Shown one piece after another: positions 40,422 to 51,180 of a stretch of DNA of 64,000 bases (position 1 is the stretch's first letter; every line of letters begins with the position of its first letter). The position numbers and the translations under genes were made by a program. Origin of the DNA: Lawsonibacter asaccharolyticus (lineage in GTDB: Bacteria; Bacillota; Clostridia; Oscillospirales; Oscillospiraceae). The stretch spans positions 62,001 to 126,000 of the forward strand of contig BFBT01000001.1 in NCBI GenBank assembly GCA_003112755.1. Direction: 5' to 3'. The notes under the pieces were generated by a model, which saw only the letters and a list, made by a program, of their open reading frames with translations, did not search any database and was not told the DNA's origin.

Positions 40422-40987
40422 TCCTGCTGATCGATAACTATGACAGCTTTTCCTACAATCTGTACCAGCTTGTTGGGGAATTCGAGCCGAATATCTGGAT
40501 CATCCGCAATGATGAGATGACCGCAGAAGAAATTCGGGCGCTTCAGCCGGAACGGATCATCCTCTCCCCCGGCCCGGGGAGGCCGGAGGACGCGGGAATC
40601 ACCATGGAGGTGGTGACCGCCCTGGGGCATGAGATCCCCATTCTGGGGGTCTGTCTGGGGCACCAGGCCATCTGCGCCGCCTTTGGCGCCTCCATTACCT
40701 ACGCCAAGGCGCTGATGCACGGGAAGCAGTCCCAGGTCCGATTCGATCTGGACTGCCCGCTGTTCCGGGGCTGTCCGGAAACAGCCCTTGTGGGGCGGTA
40801 TCACTCCCTGGCGGCGGACGCCGAAACCCTTCCGGAGTGCCTGAAAATCACTGCCAGAACCGAGGACGGAGAGGTCATGGCGGTACAGCACAGGGCGTAT
40901 CCAATCTACGGCGTACAGTTCCACCCGGAGTCCATTTTGACGCCCGACGGGAAAACCATGCTGCAAAACTTCATAAAGGAGATGTAA
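40418..40987 (+). CDS. trpG: Anthranilate synthase glutamine amidotransferase
   Basis: A 189-residue class I glutaminase. It starts MILLIDNYDSFSYNLYQLVG. LSPGPGRPEDAG, the nucleophile Cys in GVCLGHQAICAAFG and the catalytic His-Glu in VQFHPESILTPDG are all present. It supplies ammonia to TrpE. The start overlaps the trpE stop as ATGA, and GGAGGCGGAG is the ribosome site. Confidence 0.96.
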   Translation: MILLIDNYDSFSYNLYQLVGEFEPNIWIIRNDEMTAEEIRALQPERIILSPGPGRPEDAGITMEVVTALGHEIPILGVCLGHQAICAAFGASITYAKALMHGKQSQVRFDLDCPLFRGCPETALVGRYHSLAADAETLPECLKITARTEDGEVMAVQHRAYPIYGVQFHPESILTPDGKTMLQNFIKEM

Positions 40988-40990
40988 ACC

Positions 40991-42022
40991 ATGATCAAAG
41001 AAGCCATCGTCAAGATCGTCAATAAAGGGGACCTCACCTACGAGGAGGCCTACACCGTGATGAATGAGATCATGGGCGGCGAGACCACGCCCACCCAAAA
41101 CGCCGCTTTTCTTGCCGCCCTCTCCACCAAGAGCGCCCGGGCGGAGACCACCGACGAGATCGCCGGATGCGCCGCCGCCATGCGGGGCCACGCCATCAAG
41201 GTGGAGACCGGCATGGAGCTCTTTGAGATCGTGGGCACCGGCGGAGACAACGCCGGCAGCTTCAACATCTCCACCACCGCCGCCCTGGTGGCGGCGGCAG
41301 GGGGCATGAAGGTGGCCAAGCACGGAAACCGGGCGGCCTCCTCCCTGTGCGGCACGGCGGACTGTCTGGAGGCACTGGGGGTCAACATCCACCAGAGCCC
41401 CGAAAAGTGCGTGGAGCTACTCCGGGACGTGGGAATGTGCTTTTTCTTCGCCCAGGATTACCACACCTCCATGAAATATGTGGGAGCCATCCGCAAGGAG
41501 CTGGGCTTCCGCACGGTATTCAATATCCTCGGCCCGCTGACCAACCCCGGGACGCCGGTCCGGCAGCTGCTGGGGGTCTATGACGACTATCTGGTGGAGC
41601 CCCTGGCTCAGGTGCTCATCAATCTGGGGATCAAGCGGGGCATGGTGGTATACGGACAGGACAAGCTGGACGAGATCTCCCTGAGTGCGCCCACCACCAT
41701 CTGCGAGATCCGGGACGGCTGGTTCAAGTCCTCGGTCATCACCCCGGAGGATTTTGGCTTTGACCGCTGCACAAAAGAGGAACTGAAGGGCGGGACGCCG
41801 GAGGAGAACGCTGCCATCACCCAGACTATTTTGAGCGGCGGGCGGGGCGCCAAGCGGAACGCGGTGCTGCTCAACGCCGGGGCGGCCCTGTACATCGGCG
41901 GCAAAGCCGATAGCATGAAGGACGGCGTGGCCCTGGCGGCGGAGCTCATTGATACAGGAAAGGCCGCCGCCGTGCTGGAGCAGCTGATCGCGGTCAGCAA
42001 CGGCCCGGAGGTGGAGGCATGA
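40991..42022 (+). CDS. trpD: Anthranilate phosphoribosyltransferase
   Basis: A 343-residue enzyme that adds phosphoribosyl to anthranilate. [19 protein letters not shown] holds the PRPP loop, [12 protein letters not shown] follows, and [13 protein letters not shown] comes later. It begins three bases after trpG and overlaps trpC as ATGA. Confidence 0.95.
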   Translation: MIKEAIVKIVNKGDLTYEEAYTVMNEIMGGETTPTQNAAFLAALSTKSARAETTDEIAGCAAAMRGHAIKVETGMELFEIVGTGGDNAGSFNISTTAALVAAAGGMKVAKHGNRAASSLCGTADCLEALGVNIHQSPEKCVELLRDVGMCFFFAQDYHTSMKYVGAIRKELGFRTVFNILGPLTNPGTPVRQLLGVYDDYLVEPLAQVLINLGIKRGMVVYGQDKLDEISLSAPTTICEIRDGWFKSSVITPEDFGFDRCTKEELKGGTPEENAAITQTILSGGRGAKRNAVLLNAGAALYIGGKADSMKDGVALAAELIDTGKAAAVLEQLIAVSNGPEVEA

Positions 42023-42801
42023 CCATACTGGACCAGCTGGCCGGCCATGCCCGGGAGCGGGTGGCGGCGTCCAAGAGCTCTGTCCCTCTGGAGGAGCTGC
42101 GTCTGCAGGCCCTTTCTCTCCTCAAAGGAGATTTTGGGTTTGAGAAAGCCCTGAGAAAAGACGGACTCTCTTTCATCTGTGAGTGCAAGCGGGCCTCGCC
42201 CTCCAAGGGACTCATCGCCCCGGAGTATCCCTACCTGCAAATTGCACTGGACTATGAGGCGGCGGGTGCAGACTGCATCTCAGTGCTCACTGAGCCCAAA
42301 TGGTTTCTGGGCAGCGGCCGGCATTTGCAGGAGATCGCCCGGACGGCCTCCATCCCCTGCCTGCGGAAGGACTTTACCGTAGACGAATACATGATCTATG
42401 AGGCGAAGGTGCTGGGGGCGTCGGCAGTCCTGCTGATCTGTGCCATTTTGACGGAGCGGCAGATCCGGGAGTACCTGCACACCTGCGATGAGCTGGGCCT
42501 GTCCGCACTGGTGGAGGTCCACAACGAGGCGGAGGCGGAAACTGCCCTCCGGGCAGGGGCGCGGATCATCGGGGTGAACAACCGCAGCCTGAAGGATTTC
42601 TCTGTGGACCCGGACAACAGCCGCCGGCTCAGGGCGCTGATCCCCCGCGAGGTGCTGTTTGTTTCCGAAAGCGGCGTCCGCAGCGCCGGAGACGTCGCAG
42701 TGCTCCGAGAGCTGGGAGCGGACGGAGTCCTGATTGGAGAAACTCTGATGCGGGCGGCCGATAAAAAGGCCGCTCTGGCCGGACTGCGAGGCGGAGCATG
42801 A
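42019..42801 (+). CDS. trpC: Indole-3-glycerol phosphate synthase
   Basis: A 260-residue TIM barrel. [45 protein letters not shown] and the phosphate-binding [12 protein letters not shown] stretch are all present. It closes the indole ring. Overlaps trpF by four bases. Confidence 0.95.
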   Translation: MTILDQLAGHARERVAASKSSVPLEELRLQALSLLKGDFGFEKALRKDGLSFICECKRASPSKGLIAPEYPYLQIALDYEAAGADCISVLTEPKWFLGSGRHLQEIARTASIPCLRKDFTVDEYMIYEAKVLGASAVLLICAILTERQIREYLHTCDELGLSALVEVHNEAEAETALRAGARIIGVNNRSLKDFSVDPDNSRRLRALIPREVLFVSESGVRSAGDVAVLRELGADGVLIGETLMRAADKKAALAGLRGGA

Positions 42802-43406
42802 CAAAAATCAAGCTGTGCGGCCTGTCCCGCCCCCGGGATATTCTGGCCGCAAATCAGCTGAGGCCGGAGTATATCGGATTTGTATTTGCCCCTGAAAGCA
42901 AACGATATATCGCACCCAAAGGGGCCGCTGAATTGAAGGAATTACTGGACCCGAACATTCAGGCGGTGGGCGTATTTGTCAACGAGACAGCAGAGACAGT
43001 GGCCCGCCTGCTGAACCGCGGTGTGATCGACCTGGCCCAGCTTCACGGCAGCGAGGGCGGGGACTATGTTGACCGGCTGCGGATGCTTACCCCAAAGCCC
43101 ATTATCCAGGCATTCCGGATCGCCACGGTTCAGGATGTCCTCCGCGCCGAGGCCAGTGCTGCTGACCATATCCTGCTGGATGCCGGTGCGGGTACGGGAA
43201 CCGTTTTTGACTGGAGTATGCTCCGGCAGCTCCGGCGGCCCTATTTCCTGGCCGGCGGGCTGGGGCCGGATAATGTGGAAGGGGCGGTGGAGCGGCTTCA
43301 CCCCTATGCGGTGGATGTCAGCTCCGGTATTGAGACGGATGGGGGCAAGGATCCGGAAAAAATGGCGGCCTTTGTGGCCGCAGTCAGAAAGGGAGCGAGA
43401 GCATGA
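42798..43406 (+). CDS. trpF: Phosphoribosylanthranilate isomerase
   Basis: A 202-residue TIM barrel beginning [15 protein letters not shown], with the catalytic Cys in KLCGL, the Asp in [14 protein letters not shown], and [15 protein letters not shown] at the phosphate site. It acts before TrpC. Overlaps trpB by four bases. Confidence 0.94.
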   Translation: MTKIKLCGLSRPRDILAANQLRPEYIGFVFAPESKRYIAPKGAAELKELLDPNIQAVGVFVNETAETVARLLNRGVIDLAQLHGSEGGDYVDRLRMLTPKPIIQAFRIATVQDVLRAEASAADHILLDAGAGTGTVFDWSMLRQLRRPYFLAGGLGPDNVEGAVERLHPYAVDVSSGIETDGGKDPEKMAAFVAAVRKGARA

Positions 43407-44593
43407 CCAATCCAAAAGGACGCTTCGGCGTCCACGGGGGACAGTATATCCCCGAGACGCTGATGAACGCGGTCATTGAACTGGAAGCGGCATACGATCA
43501 CTACAAGAACGACGAAGCTTTCAACCGGGAGCTCACCGAGCTTTTGAATGAATACGCGGGGCGGCCATCCCGGCTGTATTTTGCCAAAAAGATGACGGAG
43601 GATCTGGGCGGGGCGAAGATCTATCTGAAGCGGGAGGATCTGAACCACACCGGGGCCCACAAGATCAACAATGTGCTGGGACAGGCCCTTCTGGCCAAGC
43701 GGATGGGCAAGACCCGCCTGATTGCCGAGACGGGGGCGGGGCAGCACGGGGTGGCTACCGCCACTGCCGCCGCCCTCATGGGGATGGAGTGCGTGGTCTT
43801 TATGGGGGAGGAAGATACCGTCCGCCAGGCCCTCAATGTGTACCGGATGCGCCTTTTGGGAGCGGAGGTGGTTCCTGTAAAGACGGGCACAGCCACGCTG
43901 AAGGACGCCGTATCCGAGGCCATGCGGGAGTGGACCTCCCGCATGGCCGACACCCACTACTGCCTTGGCTCTGTGATGGGGCCCCACCCCTTCCCCACCA
44001 TCGTCCGGGACTTTCAGGCGGTAATCTCCCGGGAGATCAGGGCGCAGCTTCTGGAGAAGGAGGGGCGGCTGCCCGACGCGGTGCTCGCCTGTGTGGGAGG
44101 CGGTTCCAATGCCATCGGCAGCTTCTATCACTTTATCGGGGACGAACAGGTCCGGCTGATCGGCTGCGAGGCGGCCGGCCGGGGGGCGGATACCCCGGAG
44201 ACGGCGGCCACCATCGCCACCGGGAAGCTGGGCATCTTCCACGGGATGAAGTCCTACTTCTGTCAGGACCAGTACGGCCAGATCGCCCCGGTCTACTCCA
44301 TCTCCGCCGGACTGGACTACCCGGGCATCGGCCCGGAACACGCCCACCTCCATGACATCGGCCGGGCGGAATATGTCCCGGTCACTGACGAGGAGGCGGT
44401 CAACGCCTTCGAGTATCTGGCCCGGACGGAGGGTATCATCCCCGCCATTGAGTCGGCCCACGCCGTGGCCCATGCCATAAAGCTTGCTCCCGCTATGGAG
44501 CGGGAGCAGATCATCGTCATCACTATTTCAGGCCGGGGCGACAAGGACTGCGCCGCCATCGCCCGATACAGAGGGGAGGATCTCCATGAGTAA
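43403..44593 (+). CDS. trpB: Tryptophan synthase beta chain
   Basis: A 396-residue PLP enzyme: [32 protein letters not shown] (PLP Lys), [25 protein letters not shown] and [16 protein letters not shown]. It joins indole to serine. Overlaps trpA by eight bases. Confidence 0.96.
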   Translation: MTNPKGRFGVHGGQYIPETLMNAVIELEAAYDHYKNDEAFNRELTELLNEYAGRPSRLYFAKKMTEDLGGAKIYLKREDLNHTGAHKINNVLGQALLAKRMGKTRLIAETGAGQHGVATATAAALMGMECVVFMGEEDTVRQALNVYRMRLLGAEVVPVKTGTATLKDAVSEAMREWTSRMADTHYCLGSVMGPHPFPTIVRDFQAVISREIRAQLLEKEGRLPDAVLACVGGGSNAIGSFYHFIGDEQVRLIGCEAAGRGADTPETAATIATGKLGIFHGMKSYFCQDQYGQIAPVYSISAGLDYPGIGPEHAHLHDIGRAEYVPVTDEEAVNAFEYLARTEGIIPAIESAHAVAHAIKLAPAMEREQIIVITISGRGDKDCAAIARYRGEDLHE

Positions 44594-45356
44594 GATCGCA
44601 CAGGCATTTGCCCGCGGAAAGGCATTTATCCCGTTTATTACCTGCGGCGACCCGAATCTGGAGACCACCGCCGCCGCCGTCCGGGCCGCAGTGGAAAACG
44701 GCGCGGACCTCATCGAGCTGGGCATTCCCTTCTCCGACCCCACCGCCGAGGGGCCGGTGATCCAGGGGGCTAACCTCCGGGCCTTGCAGGGCGGGGTCAC
44801 CACAGACCAGATCTTCGGACTGGTGCGGGACCTGCGCCGGGATGTAACGATACCTCTGGTTTTTATGACCTACGCCAATGTAGTGTTCTCCTATGGAGCG
44901 GAGCGCTTTTTCTCCGCCTGCCGGGAGACGGGGATCGACGGACTGATCCTCCCCGATCTGCCCTTTGAGGAGAAGGAGGAATTCCTGCCGGTTTGCAGGC
45001 GGTACGGGGTGGAGCTGATCTCCCTCATCGCACCTACCTCCAAGGACCGAATCGCCATGATCGCCAGAGAGGCGGATGGGTTTCTCTATGTGGTGTCCTC
45101 CCTGGGCGTCACCGGAGCCAGAAGCGAGATCAAAACGGATCTGGCCTCAATGATAGAAATTGTGCGGCAGAACACCCATATCCCGGCCGCCATCGGCTTT
45201 GGAATCTCCACGCCGGAACAGGCCAAGCGGATGGCAGAGCTCGCCGATGGCGTGATCGTCGGCTCTGCCATCGTCAAGCTGCTGGAACAGCACGGGAAGG
45301 ATGCCCCTGGCTGCATCGGTGCGTATGTCAAAACCATGAAGGACGCGATACGATAA
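44586..45356 (+). CDS. trpA: Tryptophan synthase alpha chain
   Basis: A 256-residue TIM barrel: [34 protein letters not shown] with both catalytic carboxylates, LPDLPFEE and [13 protein letters not shown]. It releases indole from indole-glycerol phosphate. ATG at 44586 follows GGGGAGGATCTCC. It is the last gene of the operon. Confidence 0.95.
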   Translation: MSKIAQAFARGKAFIPFITCGDPNLETTAAAVRAAVENGADLIELGIPFSDPTAEGPVIQGANLRALQGGVTTDQIFGLVRDLRRDVTIPLVFMTYANVVFSYGAERFFSACRETGIDGLILPDLPFEEKEEFLPVCRRYGVELISLIAPTSKDRIAMIAREADGFLYVVSSLGVTGARSEIKTDLASMIEIVRQNTHIPAAIGFGISTPEQAKRMAELADGVIVGSAIVKLLEQHGKDAPGCIGAYVKTMKDAIR

Positions 45357-45381
45357 AAAAATCAGGCAGTCGGCCAAGTCA

Positions 45382-45406
45382 AAGCCTCCGGCTAAGCCGG
45401 AGGCTT
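45382..45406 (+). terminator. Hairpin after trpA
   Basis: AAGCCTCCGGC/GCCGGAGGCTT stem with a 3-base loop. No long T run follows. It may be the subterminal hairpin of the IS200 copy as well as the trp terminator. AGGCCC/GGGCCT follows at 45411-45427. Confidence 0.6.
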
Positions 45407-45458
45407 GAGTAGGCCCTATAAGGGCCTGATACGGACGAAGTCCCTTAAGGGGCACTTT

Positions 45459-45934
45459 TTACGCCTTCTTGTTCTCGCGGCCCGTAAACGGGTCAACAAA
45501 CTCTTTCAGCCCTATCTGGTCTGCGATTTGATCTGATGCCAGTTGGTTTCGGAAATACTCTGCTATCTGTTTTTTATTCCGCCCACTGTATCCACATAAT
45601 ATCCTCTGGCCCAAAAGTGCCGATTTCCATACTTATATTTCAGATTTGCATGCCGGTCAAATATCATCAGACTATTTTTCCCTTTCAAATACCCCATGAT
45701 CTGTGATACACTGTATTGGGGAGGGATGTTTATCAGCATGTGTATACGGTCTGGGCACGCTCTGACTTCTATGATTTCTACCCCTTTTTGCTGACACAGT
45801 TTCCTTAATATCACTCCTATATCCTGTTTTATCTGTCCATATATCTCCATCCTTCGATATTTGGGTGCAAATACGATATGATATTGATATCTCCAACTTG
45901 TATGCTCTAAACTATTTATGTCTTTGTCTTTCAC
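45459..45934 (-). pseudogene. IS200/IS605 TnpA transposase, inactive
   Basis: The main frame gives 123 residues: HTSWRYQYHIVFAPKYRR, IMGYLKGKNSLMIFDRHAN and HFWARGYYVDTVGG, clear IS200-type TnpA. Two lesions are visible. The HUH motif normally reads H-hydrophobic-H before MLI, but here it is RIHMLI, so the first His is Arg. A one-base loss at an A-rich run after VGG shifts the frame, so the segment with the nucleophilic Tyr (KKQIAEYFRNQ) is read only in another frame that ends at 45459. The enzyme is doubly dead. Confidence 0.85.
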
Positions 45935-46082
45935 GATGAAGACCTCCCTGTTATCGTAGTTGTGTGGTCGTCAACCCACTTCTACCCTATCAGGGAGTTT
46001 TTTCTTTTTCTACTCTTCTCCTCGCTTTAAGCTATTTTTTACCACCGGCATAGCCGGGGTGGGTGTTTTTGGTGCCTACAAC

Positions 46083-46117
46083 ACAGACCGAACTGCTTTG
46101 CACGCAGTCCGGTCTGT
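46083..46117. terminator. Hairpin between the IS and hyuB
   Basis: ACAGACCG-ACTGC pairs with GCAGT-CGGTCTGT with small mismatches, around a 6-base loop. It probably marks the end of the minus-strand hyuAB transcript. The rest of 46118-46268 shows no gene. Confidence 0.55.
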
Positions 46118-46268
46118 CGCTTATCTTAATGAGATGACGGCAAAGCCGGTGGTTTTGCCTTTCCCCGCAACTCCCCTTTTGTGATTATGTTTCGTTTATC
46201 GGGCATTCCTTGTTGGTCTTAGTAACCGTCTTTCCGTAGTATCCGTTACGGTTTTTCTTCCCATATCT

Positions 46269-48020
46269 TCAGGGGGTATTTCTAAGTACGTCAGTCTGTT
46301 CCTCATCCACAGTCCAGAGCATTTTATCACGTTTCAGCGCAACTCCGTATTCCGAAGCTGCCGCTCCAGGAGACACCTTTCCCTCCAGGACGTCTTCAAG
46401 CACCTTCTGTACATCGCGCCGTTTGGGATCCCCCCAACCTCCAGCTCCAGGCGTTCTGACGCAGACCACATCGCCGCGATTCATCACAAGGCCCGTACAT
46501 TTGGATGTCAGCCGCTGAGATTCCGTCTGTCCGCTGCGGGTCAAATCATAACAGCCGCCCGCACCATTATGCCCTCCGTCAATCCCCCATGGCTCAAACC
46601 GCTGGCGGTCTCCAAGGCCAGTATATATTACATGGTCTGTTACCGCCTCATAGACGCGCTCAATACCAAGACCGCCACGGTACAGACCTGCGCCGCCGCT
46701 GTCCGGGCGAAGTCCATATTTTTTGACCATGATCAGCGGGAATTCCATCTCCAGCGCTTCCACAGGCAGGTTCGAGGTGTTTGTCATATGGATCTGTACA
46801 CCGTTTTGACCGTCCATATCCCGGTGCGCACCGGCACCGCCAGCAATGGTCTCAAGATACACATGGTACTGCTCAGGGTCGTTAGGATCATAGCCACTGA
46901 ACAACGCCGTTGTACAACTGCCATTGCTTCCGGACATGGAGCGAATTCCGGCCGCCGGAGCCAGTGCTCCGAAGATAACATCCGCAATACGCATTGCCGT
47001 ATCAATTCGCTCGCCGACGGCAGCAGGATTTTTGGCATTCAAGATCATGCCGGGTTCGGCGGCTACTGTAAACGCCCGATATATGCCTGCGTTGGACGGC
47101 GTGCCAGGGTCAATAAGCGCCTTCAAGGAGTAGAATACTGCGGCCAGCATACCGTTTTTTGTGAGATTGATCGGGCCAGAAACCTGTCCTTGTGTGCCTG
47201 CAAAATCGACATGCAGATCATCGCCTTTAATCGTAATCTTTACACAGATTTTTACTGGGTCCGGAGACGCCACACCCGCATCATCCATATAATCAATAAA
47301 GCTGTACTCGCCGTCCTTCAGGTTCCGAATACCGGCGCGCAGACGGCGCTCAGCATAATTTTGAAGCTCATGCATGCAATCGATCAACAGGTCTCCATAA
47401 CGCGTATAGGCATCCTGAAGACGGCGGGCACCCACACGATTGGCAGCGATCTGAGCCTGAAGGTCACCATAGCGCTCGTTTGGGATCCGAGAATTGCAGA
47501 GAATGAAGTCTACAATATCCGCGATGGGCTCGCCATTGCGGCAAATACGCACCAGCGGGATCTTGAGCCCCTCCTGAAAGATACTTACAGCATCACCGCA
47601 GGTGGACCCCGGCTCCTTGCCGCCGATATCGCTGTGATGGGCAAGGTTTGCCGCCCAGCCAATCAGCTTTCCATTGGATGCAAAAATAGGGGCGGCGATG
47701 GTGATATCATTGAGGTGAGTCCCTCCTCCATTGTAGGGATCGTTGCCAACGAACATATCGCCAGGTTTGATGTCAGAGACTGCGAATTTCTTGAAGACCT
47801 CTCCGATGATCCCAAGTAATGAGCCCAGGTGCATGGGCACGTGTTCGGCCTGAGCAATCATATTACCTTCGGGATCAAACATAGCTGTAGAAATATCCCG
47901 GCGTTCCTTAATATTATTGGAATATGCACTTTTGATGATGGCAACTCCCATTTCCTCCGCAATGGAGAGAAGTTGATTTCCAATGATTTCAAGCATAACC
48001 GCATCTGTTTTCCGTGTCAT
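46269..48020 (-). CDS. hyuB: Hydantoinase B/oxoprolinase family subunit
   Basis: A 583-residue protein of the HyuB family: AEHVPMHLGSLLGII, MFVGNDPYNGGGTHLNDIT, the metal-site segment NLAHHSDIGG, and GGAGAHRDMDGQNG near the C-terminus. Together with HyuA it forms an ATP-dependent enzyme that opens cyclic amides (N-methylhydantoin, oxoproline or related compounds) or carboxylates ketones; the substrate cannot be told. ATG at 48020 overlaps the hyuA stop, and GGGGGTGGAG supplies its ribosome site. Confidence 0.9.
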   Translation of the reverse strand: MTRKTDAVMLEIIGNQLLSIAEEMGVAIIKSAYSNNIKERRDISTAMFDPEGNMIAQAEHVPMHLGSLLGIIGEVFKKFAVSDIKPGDMFVGNDPYNGGGTHLNDITIAAPIFASNGKLIGWAANLAHHSDIGGKEPGSTCGDAVSIFQEGLKIPLVRICRNGEPIADIVDFILCNSRIPNERYGDLQAQIAANRVGARRLQDAYTRYGDLLIDCMHELQNYAERRLRAGIRNLKDGEYSFIDYMDDAGVASPDPVKICVKITIKGDDLHVDFAGTQGQVSGPINLTKNGMLAAVFYSLKALIDPGTPSNAGIYRAFTVAAEPGMILNAKNPAAVGERIDTAMRIADVIFGALAPAAGIRSMSGSNGSCTTALFSGYDPNDPEQYHVYLETIAGGAGAHRDMDGQNGVQIHMTNTSNLPVEALEMEFPLIMVKKYGLRPDSGGAGLYRGGLGIERVYEAVTDHVIYTGLGDRQRFEPWGIDGGHNGAGGCYDLTRSGQTESQRLTSKCTGLVMNRGDVVCVRTPGAGGWGDPKRRDVQKVLEDVLEGKVSPGAAASEYGVALKRDKMLWTVDEEQTDVLRNTP

Positions 48021-50083
48021 TCTTCTCCACCCCCTTGATAAGTCGCGATGAGGTTGTAGTGGGCATCTGTGTAGGCATTCCAATTGGGCGGAATTACCGT
48101 GGTGGAATCCATCTGCTCCAGAATTGCCGGCCCCTCTACCGTCGTACCGGCTTTCAGTTCGCCGCGCTGGTACACCTTGGTGTCAATGTACTGCTCCTCG
48201 CGGTCAAACAGGACCTTACGAACTTCAATCGGCTCAGGGAGCTGAGCATCAGGTTCCAGTTCCACGGCCACCAAGTCGGGCTTCTCCATAACACCGATGG
48301 CGCTGATACGGAAGTTCACCATCTGGATTGTCATATTCCGATCACAGTAGCCATACGCATGCTCATGCTCCAGATTGAACTGCTCGATCATGTCCTCCAT
48401 AGCCGCCTCGTCAAAGGGCACCGTTACCTGGATCGGGATCTCGTAGTTTTGGTGGAGATAGCGGCAGTCAACGGAATAGGCGTACTTGCGTCTGTCTTCT
48501 GCAACATGCTCCTTATCCAGCAGGGCATTGCCATCGTCCAGCAAGTTATCAAAGATCTTCCGAACCTTAGGCAGAGATGTTAGCTCTGCAGTGGTCAGAT
48601 TTGAACAGCTGAGATCAAATTTAGTATCCGCCATCAGCAGACCTAACGAGCACAGGGTGCCGGGAGAGGGGGGAATAAGGACCTGTTTGATTCCCATATC
48701 CCTAGCAACCTCACAGGCGTGCAGAGGTCCTGCGCCGCCAAATGCCATAAGGGTAAATTCGCTGGGATCATATCCGCGTTCAACACTTACGACTCGTACA
48801 GCACGAACCATGTTGGAATTGATCACGGAAACGATTCCTGCCGCAGCCCGCTGCAAATCCAAGTTCGATTTTTCACAAATGTGGGTGCGGATCGCCTTTT
48901 CAGCCAGCTTGATGTCAACATCCATTCTGCCGCCCAAGATTTTCTTGGAGTTGAGCTTGCCCAGAATAATATTGGCGTCAGTGGCACAGGGAAGCTCACC
49001 ACCGCGCATATAGCATGCGGGCCCAGGAGTAGCACCTGAACTGCGCGGCCCCACTTTTAATGCTCCGCCCGCATCAATTTGGGCAATGGAGCCACCACCT
49101 GCGCCCACTGTCACAATATCGATCATAGGAATTCGGGCGGGGTATCCCTCCACAGTGCGTTCATTGGAAAGCTGGGCCTTACCGTTTTCAATCAGGCTGA
49201 CATCAATGCTGGTACCTCCCATATCAAAGGTAATAATTTTATCCAGATTACACTGCTTGCCAATGTAAATGGCACCAATAACGCCGGCAGAGGGCCCGGA
49301 AACCGCAGTCTTAATCGGACAATCGACCGTCTCTTTGATCGAGATGATCGAACCGTTGGACTGGGTCACATAAGGCGATACAGTAATACCGGCTTCCTTG
49401 ACAGAATTTTCAAAGTTGTGTACATATTCTTTCATTACTGGGCCGAGATATGCGTTCAGGATAGTAGTGCTCATGCGGGAGTATTCACGAAATTCAGCAA
49501 CCAAGTCGTGGGATGCAGAAACATACACTCCCGGATACTCTTCTTCAATGATCTCCTTGATGCGATCTTCATGAACAGGATTGATGAACGAGAACAATGT
49601 GCACACCGCAATGGTCTCTGCACCCATTTCCTTGAGGAAGCGCACCGCATTACGAACACTGTCTTCGTCCAACGGCGTTAAAATACTGCCGTCGTGAAGA
49701 ATACGCTCCTTAACTTCCTGGTTCATTCCAGGCGGGATAAGCTGCTCCGGCTTGGGACGACGCAAGTCATACAGTGACGGGCGGCGCTGCCACCCGATTT
49801 CCATCAGGTCTTTAAAACCTTCAGTCGTGATAAGCCCCATTCGGGCTCCTTTTTTCTCAATCAGCGCATTGGTGGCGACCGTAGTTCCATGGGCCAAATA
49901 GGTAATCTCCCCGGTATCAATGCTCTGTTCACTCAGGATCTCCTGAATGCCGCCCATAATGGCCTTGGACGGATCTTCCGGAGTAGAACTGCGCTTATAA
50001 TGCCTCAACGCCCCCGTTTCAATATTAAAAAACGAGAAATCAGTAAATGTTCCCCCAACATCTACGCCAATCATATAACTCAA
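48017..50083 (-). CDS. hyuA: Hydantoinase A/oxoprolinase family subunit
   Basis: A 688-residue ATPase subunit. MIGVDVGGTFTDFSFF is the N-terminal phosphate motif, HGTTVATNALIEKKG and TFDMGGTSIDVSLIE are the actin-like nucleotide motifs, and PLHACEVARDMG follows GGAG. The start is TTG at 50083 after AAGGAGTG. It lies downstream of a TRAP binding-protein remnant on the same strand, so the operon probably once imported and opened a small cyclic amide or similar acid. Confidence 0.92.
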   Translation of the reverse strand: MSYMIGVDVGGTFTDFSFFNIETGALRHYKRSSTPEDPSKAIMGGIQEILSEQSIDTGEITYLAHGTTVATNALIEKKGARMGLITTEGFKDLMEIGWQRRPSLYDLRRPKPEQLIPPGMNQEVKERILHDGSILTPLDEDSVRNAVRFLKEMGAETIAVCTLFSFINPVHEDRIKEIIEEEYPGVYVSASHDLVAEFREYSRMSTTILNAYLGPVMKEYVHNFENSVKEAGITVSPYVTQSNGSIISIKETVDCPIKTAVSGPSAGVIGAIYIGKQCNLDKIITFDMGGTSIDVSLIENGKAQLSNERTVEGYPARIPMIDIVTVGAGGGSIAQIDAGGALKVGPRSSGATPGPACYMRGGELPCATDANIILGKLNSKKILGGRMDVDIKLAEKAIRTHICEKSNLDLQRAAAGIVSVINSNMVRAVRVVSVERGYDPSEFTLMAFGGAGPLHACEVARDMGIKQVLIPPSPGTLCSLGLLMADTKFDLSCSNLTTAELTSLPKVRKIFDNLLDDGNALLDKEHVAEDRRKYAYSVDCRYLHQNYEIPIQVTVPFDEAAMEDMIEQFNLEHEHAYGYCDRNMTIQMVNFRISAIGVMEKPDLVAVELEPDAQLPEPIEVRKVLFDREEQYIDTKVYQRGELKAGTTVEGPAILEQMDSTTVIPPNWNAYTDAHYNLIATYQGGGEE

Positions 50084-50111
50084 GATTCGTCACTCCTTAC
50101 GCTCTATTTTG

Positions 50112-50144
50112 TGTACAGCTTGGGCACTGTGTGCCCAAGCTGTA
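50112..50144 (-). terminator. Hairpin between the TRAP remnant and hyuA
   Basis: A 15-bp perfect stem GTACAGCTTGGGCAC/GTGCCCAAGCTGTAC. No strong T run follows, so it may attenuate or stabilise rather than end transcription. Confidence 0.6.
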
Positions 50145-50167
50145 CATCTGGTGATTACTTTTGATAA

Positions 50168-50459
50168 TTAATACTCAAGGTCCTGAACTGCATCGTACAG
50201 ACCCGAAGTAGCCCAATAGCCTTCAGATTCCAGCTGGGGGGCCAAAGGCGCCATGGCATCGATAAAGGTCTGCTTGTCAAACTCTACAAATTGGCCACCT
50301 TCGTCTATAATAGTCTGCTTATCTGCCTCCCACTGCTCCTTAACATAAGCGGTGAACCACTGAGCGACCTCGTCACCACACTGGGTGATAATCTCCTGCT
50401 CTTCGGGGGTCAGTTTCTCCCAGGTAGTCATATTGATAGCGATGCTCTCCAGAGGATAT
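50168..50459 (-). pseudogene. TRAP substrate-binding protein, C-terminal fragment
   Basis: About 95 residues (LESIAINMTTWEKLTPEEQE, then EGGQFVEFDKQTFIDAM) match the C-terminal lobe of DctP-type solute-binding proteins. Everything upstream is missing, and stop codons appear just before the fragment at about 50464. It is not a duplicate of the complete DctP at 58168-59208, whose C-terminus differs. The break coincides with the start-less GNAT gene on the other strand. Confidence 0.75.
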
Positions 50460-51093
50460 TGTTATTAGAAATGAAAAGAAAGAAGATTGGGAAACTGTAG
50501 AGAAAATCACAAGACAAGCCTTCTATAATCTTTATGTGCCGGGGTGTGTGGAACACTATTTGGTCCACATCATGCGGGAACATGAGGATTTTATTCCGGA
50601 ACTGGATTTTGTATTGGAACTGGACGGACAGGTGATCGGCAATATCATTTATACAAAAGCAAAATTGATCGATGAAAATGGAACTGAAAAAGAAATTTTA
50701 ACATTTGGTCCAGTTAGTATCCATCCAGGTTATCAGAGAATGGGGTATGGAAAAATGCTTATGGAGCATTCATTCCAATCAGCCATACAGTCAGGATATG
50801 ATACGATTGTTATCTTTGGAAGTCCTGTCAACTATGTCAGCCGTGGATTCAAAAGCTGCAAAAAATATAATGTCTGTATCGAAAGTGGGAAATACCCTGC
50901 TGCGATGATGGTCAAAGAACTGCGTCCTCATGCACTGGATGGTCATAAATGGGTCTATCAGGATAGTCCTGTTATGGCAATCAGTGAGGAAGAGGCGGAA
51001 CGCTATGATGCTGCATTGGAGCCTATGGAAAAGAAGCACCTTCCAAGCCAAGAAGAATTTTATATTATGAGTCGTTCCTTCGTGGAGGGATGA
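50455..51093 (+). pseudogene. GNAT acetyltransferase lacking its start
   Basis: The coding frame begins at the junction with IVIRNEKKEDWETVEKI and runs through PGCVEHYLVHIMREHEDF, the acetyl-CoA loop VSIHPGYQRMGYGKMLMEH and a NYVSRGFKSCKKYNV segment. It is a nearly full GNAT enzyme of the kind that modifies small molecules or antibiotics. No ATG, GTG or TTG is in frame before about residue 27; GTG at 50536 would omit the N-terminal strand. The first few codons were probably lost in the rearrangement that also cut the neighbouring TRAP gene. Confidence 0.7.
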
Positions 51094-51180
51094 TGAGCCG
51101 TGTCCAAGAACCGCTCATTTGCCCTTGATGAAAAATTTACAGTGTTCTGTTATCATGGTATATCATGCGGAGGAGGGCTG

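Larger units (their letters stand above)
45370..46065 (-). mobile_element. IS200/IS605-type element, decayed
   Basis: Contains a damaged Y1 transposase gene with subterminal hairpins on both sides: GCCTCCGGC/GCCGGAGGC at about 45384-45404 and CACCGGC/GCCGGGGTG at about 46038-46056. There are no terminal repeats, as expected for the family. The limits are approximate. Confidence 0.7.

Noticed and set aside
46569..47819. Plus-strand frame of 416 codons opposite hyuB
   Set aside because: Antisense shadow of a strongly supported hydantoinase subunit.
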